Source of the DNA: Senegalimassilia faecalis
GTDB lineage: Bacteria; Actinomycetota; Coriobacteriia; Coriobacteriales; Eggerthellaceae
Direction of reading: 5' to 3'
DNA: 64,000 nucleotides
NCBI RefSeq assembly: GCF_004135645.1
Contig: NZ_SDPW01000001.1
Span: forward strand, 310,001-374,000
Positions 56,363 through 64,000 of the stretch are shown piece by piece. A program made the position numbers and the translations under genes. Within the stretch, counting starts at the first letter, position 1. Every line of letters starts with the position of its first letter. Below the pieces are notes generated by a model, which did not search any database, had not been told where the DNA came from, and was given only the letters and a program-made list of their open reading frames with translations.

Positions 56363-57709
56363 CTACCTCCGTTGAGTTCTGCGGCTGCGCGCCGCGAGCG
56401 CCGCGGCGTCGTCGCGGGCGCTCCTTGCGCGTCGCGAGCTTGATGAGCGTGTCCCATCGTCGGTGAAACGCGGACGCTCGTAAGGTTGGTCATCGTCGAC
56501 GGCGCGCACGACGCGCAGGTTCGCGCGGCGCCGATCGTAAACCGTGGTGGTGTCGGCATATTTGGCAACCGACAGGATAAGGCCGACCATGATGAACGTG
56601 GCGATAAGCGAAGAACCGCCCGACGACACGAACGGCAGGGGTTTGCCCGTGGTGGGAACAAGCCCGATGACGCAGCCGATGTTCAAAAACGCCTGGAACA
56701 CGATCATGATGGTGCAGCTTCCTGCCACCATGGAACCGAAACGCGAGTTTGAGGCGCGCGCGATGCGCAGACCGGCGAACAGCAGCGCCAAGAAAAGCGC
56801 GATGACCAACAACGCGCCGATCATGCCAAGCTCTTCGCCGATGATGGAGAACACGAAGTCGGTTTCGGCCTCGGGCAGGTAGTCGAACTTCTCGCGCGAA
56901 TTGCCCAGCCCCACGCCGAAAATGCCGCCTTCGGCGAACGCGTAGAACGAGTGGATAGTCTGGTAGCCGTCACCATAGCCGTTTTCGCCATCGCCCCAGG
57001 GGTTGTACACGACCAGGCGGTCGGTGCGGTAGCCCGTGCCGAACGTTGCCACAAGCGCCAACACGAAGGCGACGCCGAGCAAGAGCAAGATGCTGCGCAT
57101 GGACACCTCGCCCAGCCACATGACCGACAGGATGCCGATGAAGATGATGATGGTGGTGCCGAGGTCGGACTGCGTTTCGTACAAGAAAGCGATCGGCGCG
57201 ATAAGCAGCACGATAACTTGACCGATAAGCATCTTGCCCTCAAGCACGCCTTCTTGAGCATCGCTTAAAATGCGCGCTGCCATGAGGACGAACGCGATCT
57301 TCGCGAACTCGGAAGGCTGCAGCGAAATGGGCCCGAGCACGAGCCAGCGCTGGGCGCCAAGCGCCGTGGTGCCCATAGCCGCCGTGAGGATAAGCAGGCC
57401 GATGGCAATGGCGTACACGATCCAAAGCCCGACGCCCTTCCAAACCTCAGGCGGGGCGAACCGCCACAGCAAAAAGGCGGCGACCACGCCAATGATGGCG
57501 AATTTCAGCTGGTCAAACAAATACTCGGCCGGGTTCGCGTCGCTGAGCGTGCCGGCAGAGGCGGCGTCCGAGAGGATGGAAACCTGCGAGGCGGAGTAAA
57601 TCATGACGAAGCCGATGAGCGTCAGCGCAAGCACCGACAGCACAAGTACGACCTGCGGCCACACCACCGACTCGGCGTCGGAGCGTCGCGAAGCTGCAAA
57701 AGATGCCAT
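56363..57709 (-). CDS. ftsW: septal peptidoglycan glycosyltransferase FtsW
   Basis: SEDS polymerase that works with the class B PBP encoded by ftsI. 448 residues with about ten membrane helices, beginning VVLVLSVLALTLIGFVMIYSAS. SEDS marks: LQPSEFAKIAFVLMAARIL (near 150), LPEAETDFVFSIIGEELG (near 280), and VSSGGSSLIATFIMVGLIL (near 370). The last 60 residues are an Arg/Ser-rich cytoplasmic tail. Confidence 0.96.
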   Translation of the reverse strand: MASFAASRRSDAESVVWPQVVLVLSVLALTLIGFVMIYSASQVSILSDAASAGTLSDANPAEYLFDQLKFAIIGVVAAFLLWRFAPPEVWKGVGLWIVYAIAIGLLILTAAMGTTALGAQRWLVLGPISLQPSEFAKIAFVLMAARILSDAQEGVLEGKMLIGQVIVLLIAPIAFLYETQSDLGTTIIIFIGILSVMWLGEVSMRSILLLLGVAFVLALVATFGTGYRTDRLVVYNPWGDGENGYGDGYQTIHSFYAFAEGGIFGVGLGNSREKFDYLPEAETDFVFSIIGEELGMIGALLVIALFLALLFAGLRIARASNSRFGSMVAGSCTIMIVFQAFLNIGCVIGLVPTTGKPLPFVSSGGSSLIATFIMVGLILSVAKYADTTTVYDRRRANLRVVRAVDDDQPYERPRFTDDGTRSSSSRRARSARDDAAALAARSRRTQRR

Positions 57710-57721
57710 AGATGCAAGACC

Positions 57722-59236
57722 CTACGCGCCAAGCGCGGCCGCGCGCGCGGAAACAAGCTGCTTGAACACTTCGCCGCGCTCTTCGAACGAATGGAACTCG
57801 TCGAACGAAGCGCACGCCGGGGACAGCAGCACAACGTCGCCGGACGCCGCTTGATCAAGCGCCACGTCGAGCGCATCTTCAAGATGATTCGCGCGCAGCA
57901 GCTTGAAGTCGGCTGGGGCCGAAGCCGCCGCGCCATCGAACGCCGCCATGAAGCGGTCGGCCGCGTCGCCGAAGCACACGCACACGCGCGTATGACGATG
58001 CGCGGCCGCCACGAGGTCTGCCAGGTCGGTGCCCTTGTCGTCACCGCCGAGCAGCACGACCGGGCGCGTATGGGGAAACGCCGCAAGCGCCTTGAGCGTG
58101 GCGTCGACGTTCGTTGCCTTCGAGTCGTTGTAGCACGCCGCGCCGCGCACGGTGCCGCAGGGCTCGATGCGGTGCTCGAGCGGGGCGAACGCGACAAGCG
58201 CTTTGGCCACTTCAGCGGCATCGACGCCGCAAGCCAACGCGGCGGAAGCAGCGGCAAGCGCGTTGCCTGCGTTGTGCGAACCCTTGATGAGCAGGTCCGC
58301 TTCGTTTACGAGCGCGTGCTCGGTGCCGCGCAGCGCCACCTCAAGCGTGCCGTCAGCGGCAATGAACGCCGCGTTTTCCGCGCCGCAGCGGGCGCGCATG
58401 TCGCCCGAGAGGCCCTCGGCCGTGCCCATGGGAACGATAGCGAAGCCGCAGCCGCCTTCGACCTGGCGCAGCTGGCGCACCTTGGCGCGCACGACGTCGT
58501 TCGACGCATCCATGACCGCCACGGCACCCGGCACGCTTGCCAGGTTGTCGAGCAGCTTGAACTTCGCGTCGCGGTAGTTTTCAAGCGTATGGTGCCAATG
58601 CAGGTGATCGGGCGTGATGTTGAGCATGACGGCCACGTTCGGCGCGAAGCGCTTCGTGGACGCCAGCTGATACGACGACACCTCGGCCACGTACACGTCG
58701 GCGGCATTCGCGCCCACGGCGGAAATGCACGTGTCGCCGATGTTGCCGACGGCCGCAGCGCGCAGGCCCGCCGACTTCAGCAGGTGCGCGGTAAGCGCGG
58801 TGACCGTGGTTTTGCCGTTCGTGCCGGTGACGGCAACCCAGCGGCTGCTTGCCGCCGATTCGCGCCACGCGAACTCGACTTCGCTGATAACTTCGTTGCT
58901 GAGGCGCGCCGCCGCCTGATACAGCTCGGAGAATTCGGAGATGCCCGGGCTTGCGATGGTGAGCTCGAAACGCCCGCCTGCCGCTTCGGCCAGCTGCGCC
59001 ACGGCGTTCTCGCCGAACGCGACGTGAGCGCCCGCCGCGCGCGCGGTTTGGGCGAACGCGTCGGCATCGGCGCTGTGCGCGCCGCCGAAGATGGCAAGTT
59101 CGCTGACGCGCCCGCCCAAAAGCGGCATGAGGTAGTCCACGGCGTCGTGGCCGGACTTGCCTAGTCCGAGCACGAGCACGCGGCCAAGCGTTTCAGGAGC
59201 GTATTTTTTGCTTGCGATCGTCGCAACATCGGACAT
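57722..59236 (-). CDS. murD: UDP-N-acetylmuramoyl-L-alanine-D-glutamate ligase
   Basis: Adds D-glutamate. 504 residues: VLVLGLGKSGHDAVDYL at the start, SPGISEFSE (near 93), the ATP loop GTNGKTTVTALTAHLL (near 137), LNITPDHLHWH, HRIEPCGTVRGAACYNDSKATN (near 350), and LLSPACASFDEFHSFEERGE at the end. It is 2 nt from mraY. Confidence 0.97.
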   Translation of the reverse strand: MSDVATIASKKYAPETLGRVLVLGLGKSGHDAVDYLMPLLGGRVSELAIFGGAHSADADAFAQTARAAGAHVAFGENAVAQLAEAAGGRFELTIASPGISEFSELYQAAARLSNEVISEVEFAWRESAASSRWVAVTGTNGKTTVTALTAHLLKSAGLRAAAVGNIGDTCISAVGANAADVYVAEVSSYQLASTKRFAPNVAVMLNITPDHLHWHHTLENYRDAKFKLLDNLASVPGAVAVMDASNDVVRAKVRQLRQVEGGCGFAIVPMGTAEGLSGDMRARCGAENAAFIAADGTLEVALRGTEHALVNEADLLIKGSHNAGNALAAASAALACGVDAAEVAKALVAFAPLEHRIEPCGTVRGAACYNDSKATNVDATLKALAAFPHTRPVVLLGGDDKGTDLADLVAAAHRHTRVCVCFGDAADRFMAAFDGAAASAPADFKLLRANHLEDALDVALDQAASGDVVLLSPACASFDEFHSFEERGEVFKQLVSARAAALGA

Positions 59237-59237
59237 G

Positions 59238-60275
59238 TTAAGCCACCGCCATCAAAGACTCTGCAAAGTACCAGGCAAAACCGAGCGCGGCAAGCACGCC
59301 CGAAACAATCCAGAAGCGCACGACGACCTTCGTCTCAGACCAGCCCTTCTTCTCGAAGTGGTGGTGCAGCGGCGCCATAAGGAAGATGCGCTTGTGGGTT
59401 TTCTTGTAGTAGAACACTTGGATCATGACCGACAGGGCCTCGGCCACGAACAGGCCACCGATGATAAGCACGACGAACTCCGTTTTCGTGAACACCGACA
59501 GGCAGCCCAGCGCCATGCCAAGCGCCAGCGAACCGGTGTCGCCCATGAAGATGTCGGCCGGGAACGAGTTGAACCACAGAAAGCCGATGCACGCGCCGGC
59601 CAGCGCAGCGGCGAAGATGGCGGAATCAAGCATGTCGGAGCGGTAGGCGATAGCCGCCATGACGATCATGACGATCATGACCGTGCCCGCCGCCAAGCCG
59701 TCGAGGCCGTCGGTGAGGTTCACGGCGTTGCACAAGCCCATGAGCAGGATGTCGACGAAGATGAGATAGAGCCACGGCACGGCAACCTGGCCGAAGTTCG
59801 TGGTGAGCACGCCTAGGTCGAACGTGTAGACAAACGGGATGTCCACCGTAGGCGCGATGCCCATGACGTTGACTGCCACCAGGCCGAACACCGTGGAGAT
59901 GACGAACTGGCCCACCAGCTTCGCCTTCGGCGTAAGGCCCAGGCTGCGCTCTTTCACCACTTTCTCGGCGTCGTCGATAAGGCCAAGGCAGCCGGTAAGC
60001 ACCGTGGCGATGAGCAGCGCGAACGTCTCAGGCGTGGGATGGCCCACCACCAGCGCCGTGAGGATGACGGCGATGAGCATGATGACGCCGCCCATGGTAG
60101 GCGTGCCCTGCTTCACCAGGTGGCTTTCGGGGCCATCGGCGCGCACCTGCTGGCCGATATGGCTTGATTTCAGGAACTTGATCCACGCGGGCATGAGCGC
60201 CATGGTCAGCACGATGGCCACCACGATGCCCACGAACACCAAAAACGTGGGATACGACTCGAAGATATGCAACAT
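59238..60275 (-). CDS. mraY: phospho-MurNAc-pentapeptide transferase
   Basis: Makes lipid I by transfer to undecaprenyl phosphate. 345 residues with ten membrane helices. Catalytic aspartates are in GLIDDAEKV (near 100) and CNAVNLTDGLDGLAAG (near 190), and HHHFEKKGWSE is near 305. GTPTMGGVIML near 57 is conserved. It lies between murF (2 nt) and murD (2 nt). Confidence 0.97.
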   Translation of the reverse strand: MLHIFESYPTFLVFVGIVVAIVLTMALMPAWIKFLKSSHIGQQVRADGPESHLVKQGTPTMGGVIMLIAVILTALVVGHPTPETFALLIATVLTGCLGLIDDAEKVVKERSLGLTPKAKLVGQFVISTVFGLVAVNVMGIAPTVDIPFVYTFDLGVLTTNFGQVAVPWLYLIFVDILLMGLCNAVNLTDGLDGLAAGTVMIVMIVMAAIAYRSDMLDSAIFAAALAGACIGFLWFNSFPADIFMGDTGSLALGMALGCLSVFTKTEFVVLIIGGLFVAEALSVMIQVFYYKKTHKRIFLMAPLHHHFEKKGWSETKVVVRFWIVSGVLAALGFAWYFAESLMAVA

Positions 60276-60277
60276 GA

Positions 60278-61759
60278 CTACTTAACCAATCCTTCGACCA
60301 CTCGAGTAAGGCCCATGAAGTGCGAGGCCTTCACCAGCACGGCGTCGCCCGGCGCAAGCTCGGGCGCGATGCTCGAAAGCGCTTCCTGCCAATCTGCAAC
60401 GGTGACGATAGCGCCTGCCGGCATGCCGGCAGCCTGCGCGCCGGCGGCGATGCGCTGCGCAAGCTGGCCCACGCACACGAGGCTGTCCAGCTTGCAGCCG
60501 GCCGCGAACGCGCCCACCTCCTCGTGCAGCGCCGGGGCGAAATCGCCGAGCTCGCCCATGTCGCCGAGCACGGCGATGCGACGGCCCGAAACTTCCAGCG
60601 CGGCGAACGTGGAAAGCGATGCGCGCATGGAATCGGGGTTGGCGTTGTACGCGTCGTTGATCACCGTGACGCCCGCCGGCGTATGCAGCACCTCCTGGCG
60701 GCCCGACTCGGGCTGGGCTGCGCCAAGCGCGGCCGCCACCTGGTCGGCCGTCATGCCGGCGGCCAAGCCCACGGCCGCCGCCGAGCAGGCGTTCGACACG
60801 TTGTGCATGCCGCGCAGCTCAAGGGCGCACGGCACCGAAACCGGCGCGGGCATGCCGGCGAAGTTCGCGGCGTTCAGCGTGAAGCGCGGGCAGCCCTGCG
60901 CATCAAGCGCGATGTCGGTTGCCCACACGGCGGGAAGCGCGGCGTCGGCAGCGCTGAGGCTTTCGCGACGCGCGGCCGCCTCGGCCGAGCCGTCGTAGAG
61001 CACGCACGTGACGCCGTGCTCATCAAGTTGCGCAAGCTGACGCACGAGCGGCGTCATGTCGTTGGCGGCGTTCACGAAGGCCATGCCGCCTTCGGGCAGC
61101 GAAGCGAGCAGCTCCGCCTTCGCGGCCGCGATGTTTTCGCGGCTGCCCAAAAGCTCGATGTGGCTTTCGCCCACGTTCGTGACAAGGCCCCACTGCGGGC
61201 GCACGAACGCGCACAGCGCATCAAGCTGGTGCAGGCCGCGCATGCCCATCTCCACGACGACGTTGGCGGTGCCGGCATCTGCGGCAAGCACCGTGTTCGG
61301 CACGCCGAGCTCGTTGTTCTGGTTGCCGCGCGTTGCCACGACGCTGCCCGCGGCAGCCAGCACGTCGCGCACCAGGTTTTTCGTGGTGGTTTTGCCCGTG
61401 GAGCCGGTGATGCCGATGACGCGGCCGGCCAGGCAGGTGCGCCAGGCGCGGGCAAGCTGCGTGACGGCAGCGGCCGTGTCGGCCACCTCGATGACGCCGG
61501 CGCCCGCTTCGCGGCACGCGGCCGCAGCACTTTCGGAAAGCGCATGCTGCGCGAGCACGCACACGGCGCCGGCCGCAACGGCGGCAGCGGCGAAATCGTG
61601 CCCGTCGACGCGCTCGCCCGGCAGCGCCACGTACAGCGCGCCTTCGCTGACGGCGCGGGAATCCCACGTCAGGCTGGTGATGCACGCATGCTCATCGGCA
61701 GGTGCAACGGCAAACGAGCCGCCCACGGCGCGGGCGGCCTCAATCATCTGAAAACGCAT
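60278..61759 (-). CDS. murF: UDP-MurNAc-tripeptide-D-Ala-D-Ala ligase
   Basis: Adds the D-Ala-D-Ala dipeptide. 493 residues: DSRAVSEGALYVALPGERVDGHDF near 33-56, ATP loop GSTGKTTTKNLVRDVL (near 118), NNELGVPNTVL, GMRGLHQL, NDAYNANPDSMRASL (near 367) and LGDMGELGDF. It is 3 nt after murE. Confidence 0.96.
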   Translation of the reverse strand: MRFQMIEAARAVGGSFAVAPADEHACITSLTWDSRAVSEGALYVALPGERVDGHDFAAAAVAAGAVCVLAQHALSESAAAACREAGAGVIEVADTAAAVTQLARAWRTCLAGRVIGITGSTGKTTTKNLVRDVLAAAGSVVATRGNQNNELGVPNTVLAADAGTANVVVEMGMRGLHQLDALCAFVRPQWGLVTNVGESHIELLGSRENIAAAKAELLASLPEGGMAFVNAANDMTPLVRQLAQLDEHGVTCVLYDGSAEAAARRESLSAADAALPAVWATDIALDAQGCPRFTLNAANFAGMPAPVSVPCALELRGMHNVSNACSAAAVGLAAGMTADQVAAALGAAQPESGRQEVLHTPAGVTVINDAYNANPDSMRASLSTFAALEVSGRRIAVLGDMGELGDFAPALHEEVGAFAAGCKLDSLVCVGQLAQRIAAGAQAAGMPAGAIVTVADWQEALSSIAPELAPGDAVLVKASHFMGLTRVVEGLVK

Positions 61760-61762
61760 AAA

Positions 61763-63256
61763 TTACTCCGCAGCCCCTTCGCCGAATGCACGCTCAAGCT
61801 CCTCGCGGGCGACGACGCGGTCGTCGAACGACAGCACCTTGTCCCCCACCAGCTGATAGTCCTCGTGGCCCTTGCCGGCAACGAGGATGGAATCGCCGGG
61901 CTTGGCCAGCGAAATGGCGTGCGCGATGGCGGCGCGGCGGTCGGGTTGCACGTCGTAGCGGCCGGCGCCCTCGGTCATGCCCGCTAGAATGTCGTCGATG
62001 ATGGCGCCGGGGTCTTCCGTGCGCGGGTTGTCCGACGTGACGACGGCGTGGTCGGCGGCAAGCGCCGCGCGGCCCATGATGGGACGCTTCGACGCGTCGC
62101 GGTCGCCGCCGCAGCCGAACACGCAGATGGTGCGGCCGGGCGTGAGCGCCATGATGGACCCAAGCGCCTTCTCAAGCGCGTCAGGCGTGTGCGCGTAGTC
62201 GACGAACACCGACACGCCGCCGTCGTGCGGCGTGTGGATGCGCTCGAGGCGGCCGGGAATCTGCGGGGCCTCGCGCAGCGCGTCGATGACCGTTTGCACC
62301 GGAAAGCCCAGCTGCAGGCCGATGGCGAACGCGCACATGATGTTCTCGACGTTGAACTTGCCTACAAGCGGGTGGTCGAATTCGCAATACGAGCCGCGCA
62401 CGTTGAGCGTGACCGACGTGTGCGTGGGATAGTACGCCACGTCTTTCGGGTGGATTTGCGCCGAGCGGTCGAAACCGGTGGTGATGACGTTGTCGCCCGC
62501 CTCAGAGCAGCGGCGCAGCAACTCCTTGCCCCACTTGTCGTCGATGCAGATGACGCGACGGGCCGGATAATCTTTCCCGAACAGGCGCGCTTTGGCCTCG
62601 AAGTAGGCCTCGAACGTGTGGTGGTAGTCAAGATGGTCCTGCGTGAGGTTCGAGAACGCCGTGACGGCGAACTGCGAGCCAAACGTGCGCTCCAGGTCAA
62701 GCGCATGGCTGGACACTTCCATGGCCACCACGTCGCAGCGCGCGTCGCGCATGCGCGCAAGCAGGTGCTGCAGGTCGGGAGACTCGGGCGTGGTGTGGGC
62801 CGACTTCTCGTGAACGTCGCCGATGACGGTGCCCACGGTGCCGATGACGCCCGTGCGCTTGCCGGCCACGCGGGCGATGTGCTCCACCAGGTACGTGGTG
62901 GTGGTTTTGCCGTTCGTGCCCGTAACGCCCACCAGCTGCAGGTTGCGCGACGGATGGTCGTAGAAGTTCGCCGACACCTCGGCCATGGCCTTGCGCGTGT
63001 CGGACACCACCACTTCGGTGACGTCGGTGGCGTCGGCCAGGTACACCTTGCGCTGCACCACAAGCACCTTCGCGCCGTGGTCGATGGCGTCCTGGGCGTA
63101 CGTGTGGCCGTCGGACGTGAAACCGACGATGCAGAAAAACGCGTCGCCGGGCTTTACCTGGTCGCTTCTGTAAGCGATACCCTCCACCACGTCGTCGGCG
63201 TTGCCGATGATGGTGCAGTCCATGCCTTCAAACAGTTCGGTGCAGGTCTTTCCCAT
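61763..63256 (-). CDS. murE: UDP-MurNAc-tripeptide synthetase, meso-DAP type
   Basis: Adds the third peptide residue. 497 residues: AYRSDQVKPGDAFFCIVGF near 29, ATP loop GTNGKTTTTYLVEHIA (near 116), HTTPESPDL, EVSSHALDLER, and the specificity loop TSDNPRTEDP (near 407). DNPR is the motif of meso-diaminopimelate-adding enzymes, so the cell wall is predicted to be DAP type. 9 nt after ftsI. Confidence 0.95.
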   Translation of the reverse strand: MGKTCTELFEGMDCTIIGNADDVVEGIAYRSDQVKPGDAFFCIVGFTSDGHTYAQDAIDHGAKVLVVQRKVYLADATDVTEVVVSDTRKAMAEVSANFYDHPSRNLQLVGVTGTNGKTTTTYLVEHIARVAGKRTGVIGTVGTVIGDVHEKSAHTTPESPDLQHLLARMRDARCDVVAMEVSSHALDLERTFGSQFAVTAFSNLTQDHLDYHHTFEAYFEAKARLFGKDYPARRVICIDDKWGKELLRRCSEAGDNVITTGFDRSAQIHPKDVAYYPTHTSVTLNVRGSYCEFDHPLVGKFNVENIMCAFAIGLQLGFPVQTVIDALREAPQIPGRLERIHTPHDGGVSVFVDYAHTPDALEKALGSIMALTPGRTICVFGCGGDRDASKRPIMGRAALAADHAVVTSDNPRTEDPGAIIDDILAGMTEGAGRYDVQPDRRAAIAHAISLAKPGDSILVAGKGHEDYQLVGDKVLSFDDRVVAREELERAFGEGAAE

Positions 63257-63265
63257 ATGGATACC

Positions 63266-64000
63266 TCACTCAGATGTAATGCCAAATCGGTCGATTGCTG
63301 AAGTCATTATATCCTTAAAGATTGGCGTGACGACGCGGTTCCCAGGAACCTCATTTGCGCCCACAAAGCACACCAATTTGCTTGACGAATCCGCCAAAAA
63401 GCCCGTGAACGCAAGGTTGTAGACGTTTTTGCGGTAGCCGCCGTTTTCCTCGTCGTAGATCTCAGCCGTTGACGTTTTGCCGGCCACGTTGTACCCGTCG
63501 ATGGCCGCGAGCTTGCCCGTGCCGTCCGTGACGACGGTCTTGAGCATGGACTGCATGTCGCCGATGGCGTCTTTGTTCTCGATGACGTCCTCGGTTTCGT
63601 ATACGGGCGTGTAGCCGCTTTGCGGCATGCTGAGCAGGAAGTGGGGCACGCACTCGACGCCGCTATTGACGATGGCGCCGTAAAAGCGCGTCATCTGCAG
63701 CGGCGTGACCGACACGCCCTGGCCGAACGACACGTTGTACGCCTGCACGGCCGACCACTGCTCAAGCGGGGCAAGCATGCCAAGCGCATCGGTGCCTTCC
63801 TCGCCTTCGCCGGGGTAATCGACGCCTGTAGTGGAGTGCAGATTGTACTTCACGATGTGGTTGTACAACTCGTCGAAGCCCATCTGCTCGGTGGCAAGCG
63901 AAATGCCGACGTTGGACGACTGGTCTAAGATCTCGCGCAGCGTGAACGTGGCGTCGCCGCGCTCGTGCGCGTCGGAGATGGTGTAGCCGTCGGCCGTGAT
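63266..64000 (-). CDS. ftsI: class B penicillin-binding protein (FtsI/SpoVD type), 5' end cut
   Basis: Septal transpeptidase; the visible 244 C-terminal residues belong to the transpeptidase domain, and the start lies beyond the window. The SxN motif is SSNVGIS just inside the edge, followed by TGVDYPGEGEEG and SFGQGVSVTPLQMTRFYGAI, typical of this class. The KTG box is KTSTAE, with Ser in place of Gly, then NLAFTGFLADSSSKLVCFVGANEV. No PASTA domain follows the catalytic part. First visible gene of the division cluster. Confidence 0.94.
   Translation of the reverse strand: MTADGYTISDAHERGDATFTLREILDQSSNVGISLATEQMGFDELYNHIVKYNLHSTTGVDYPGEGEEGTDALGMLAPLEQWSAVQAYNVSFGQGVSVTPLQMTRFYGAIVNSGVECVPHFLLSMPQSGYTPVYETEDVIENKDAIGDMQSMLKTVVTDGTGKLAAIDGYNVAGKTSTAEIYDEENGGYRKNVYNLAFTGFLADSSSKLVCFVGANEVPGNRVVTPIFKDIMTSAIDRFGITSE

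Overview
The window looks like a chromosomal segment of a high-GC actinobacterium, most likely class Coriobacteriia, family Eggerthellaceae (relatives of Eggerthella, Gordonibacter and Adlercreutzia). Pointers are a LuxR-type regulator with about twelve membrane helices beside a DMSO-reductase-family molybdoenzyme operon, a LATTG-anchored surface protein, a division cluster with sepF, yggT and divIVA but no ftsA, and a MetH whose activation domain is a separate gene. The genus is inference; the 16S gene (about 36673-38188, minus) would settle it.

Layout. 1-6 kb (minus): 3' -truncated rpoD, priA, a PAS-domain protein and metK behind a likely SAM-binding riboswitch. 6-13.5 kb: a Tat-exported molybdopterin oxidoreductase operon (torD-like chaperone, unknown 217-aa protein, catalytic subunit, Fe-S subunit, membrane anchor) and a divergent membrane LuxR regulator. 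13.5-14.4 kb: a gene graveyard made of pieces of an ATP-grasp gene, a DUF1461 membrane-protein gene and metK. 14.4-18.2 kb: a 1243-residue cell-wall-anchored repeat protein. 18.4-22.2 kb: the intact ATP-grasp gene, DUF1461 gene and gltX. 22.4-25.5 kb: a lipid-anchored or membrane-anchored repeat protein of unknown function, a hotdog thioesterase, tRNA-Ala and a sodium symporter. 25.8-30 kb (minus): metF, MetH activation protein and a frameshifted metH. 30-33 kb: an AbiEi-like protein, then a ribbon-helix-helix gene and a metallophosphoesterase. 33.1-38.2 kb (minus): a 16S-23S-5S rRNA operon with no spacer tRNA. 38.8-42.4 kb: cca, tRNA-Gln, two identical tRNA-Glu genes and an amidohydrolase. 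42.7-46 kb (minus): thiD, riboswitch-controlled thiC, thiN. 46-46.4 kb: RNase P RNA. 46.8-64 kb (minus): the division and cell wall cluster ftsI-murE-murF-mraY-murD-ftsW-murG-murC-murB-ftsQ-ftsZ-pgeF-yggS-sepF-yggT-divIVA.

How it works together. The right third makes meso-DAP-type peptidoglycan precursors and the FtsZ/SepF division machinery. metF, metH, its activation protein and metK form a methionine/SAM cycle split over two loci; metH carries a one-base frameshift that would disable it if real. The molybdoenzyme operon is a respiratory or substrate-reducing accessory system of unknown substrate, probably switched by its own LuxR neighbour.

The most unusual structure is at 5-19 kb. A 418-bp copy of the ATP-grasp gene, with one mismatch, lies in direct orientation 5048 bp upstream of the gene itself, and the pair brackets the surface-protein gene. 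A 182-bp metK copy lies 8965 bp from metK in direct orientation, and that pair brackets the molybdoenzyme/LuxR island. Both arrangements could recombine to delete or amplify their cargo. A second novelty is a 63-bp double-hairpin repeat found three times between 42.5 and 46.5 kb.
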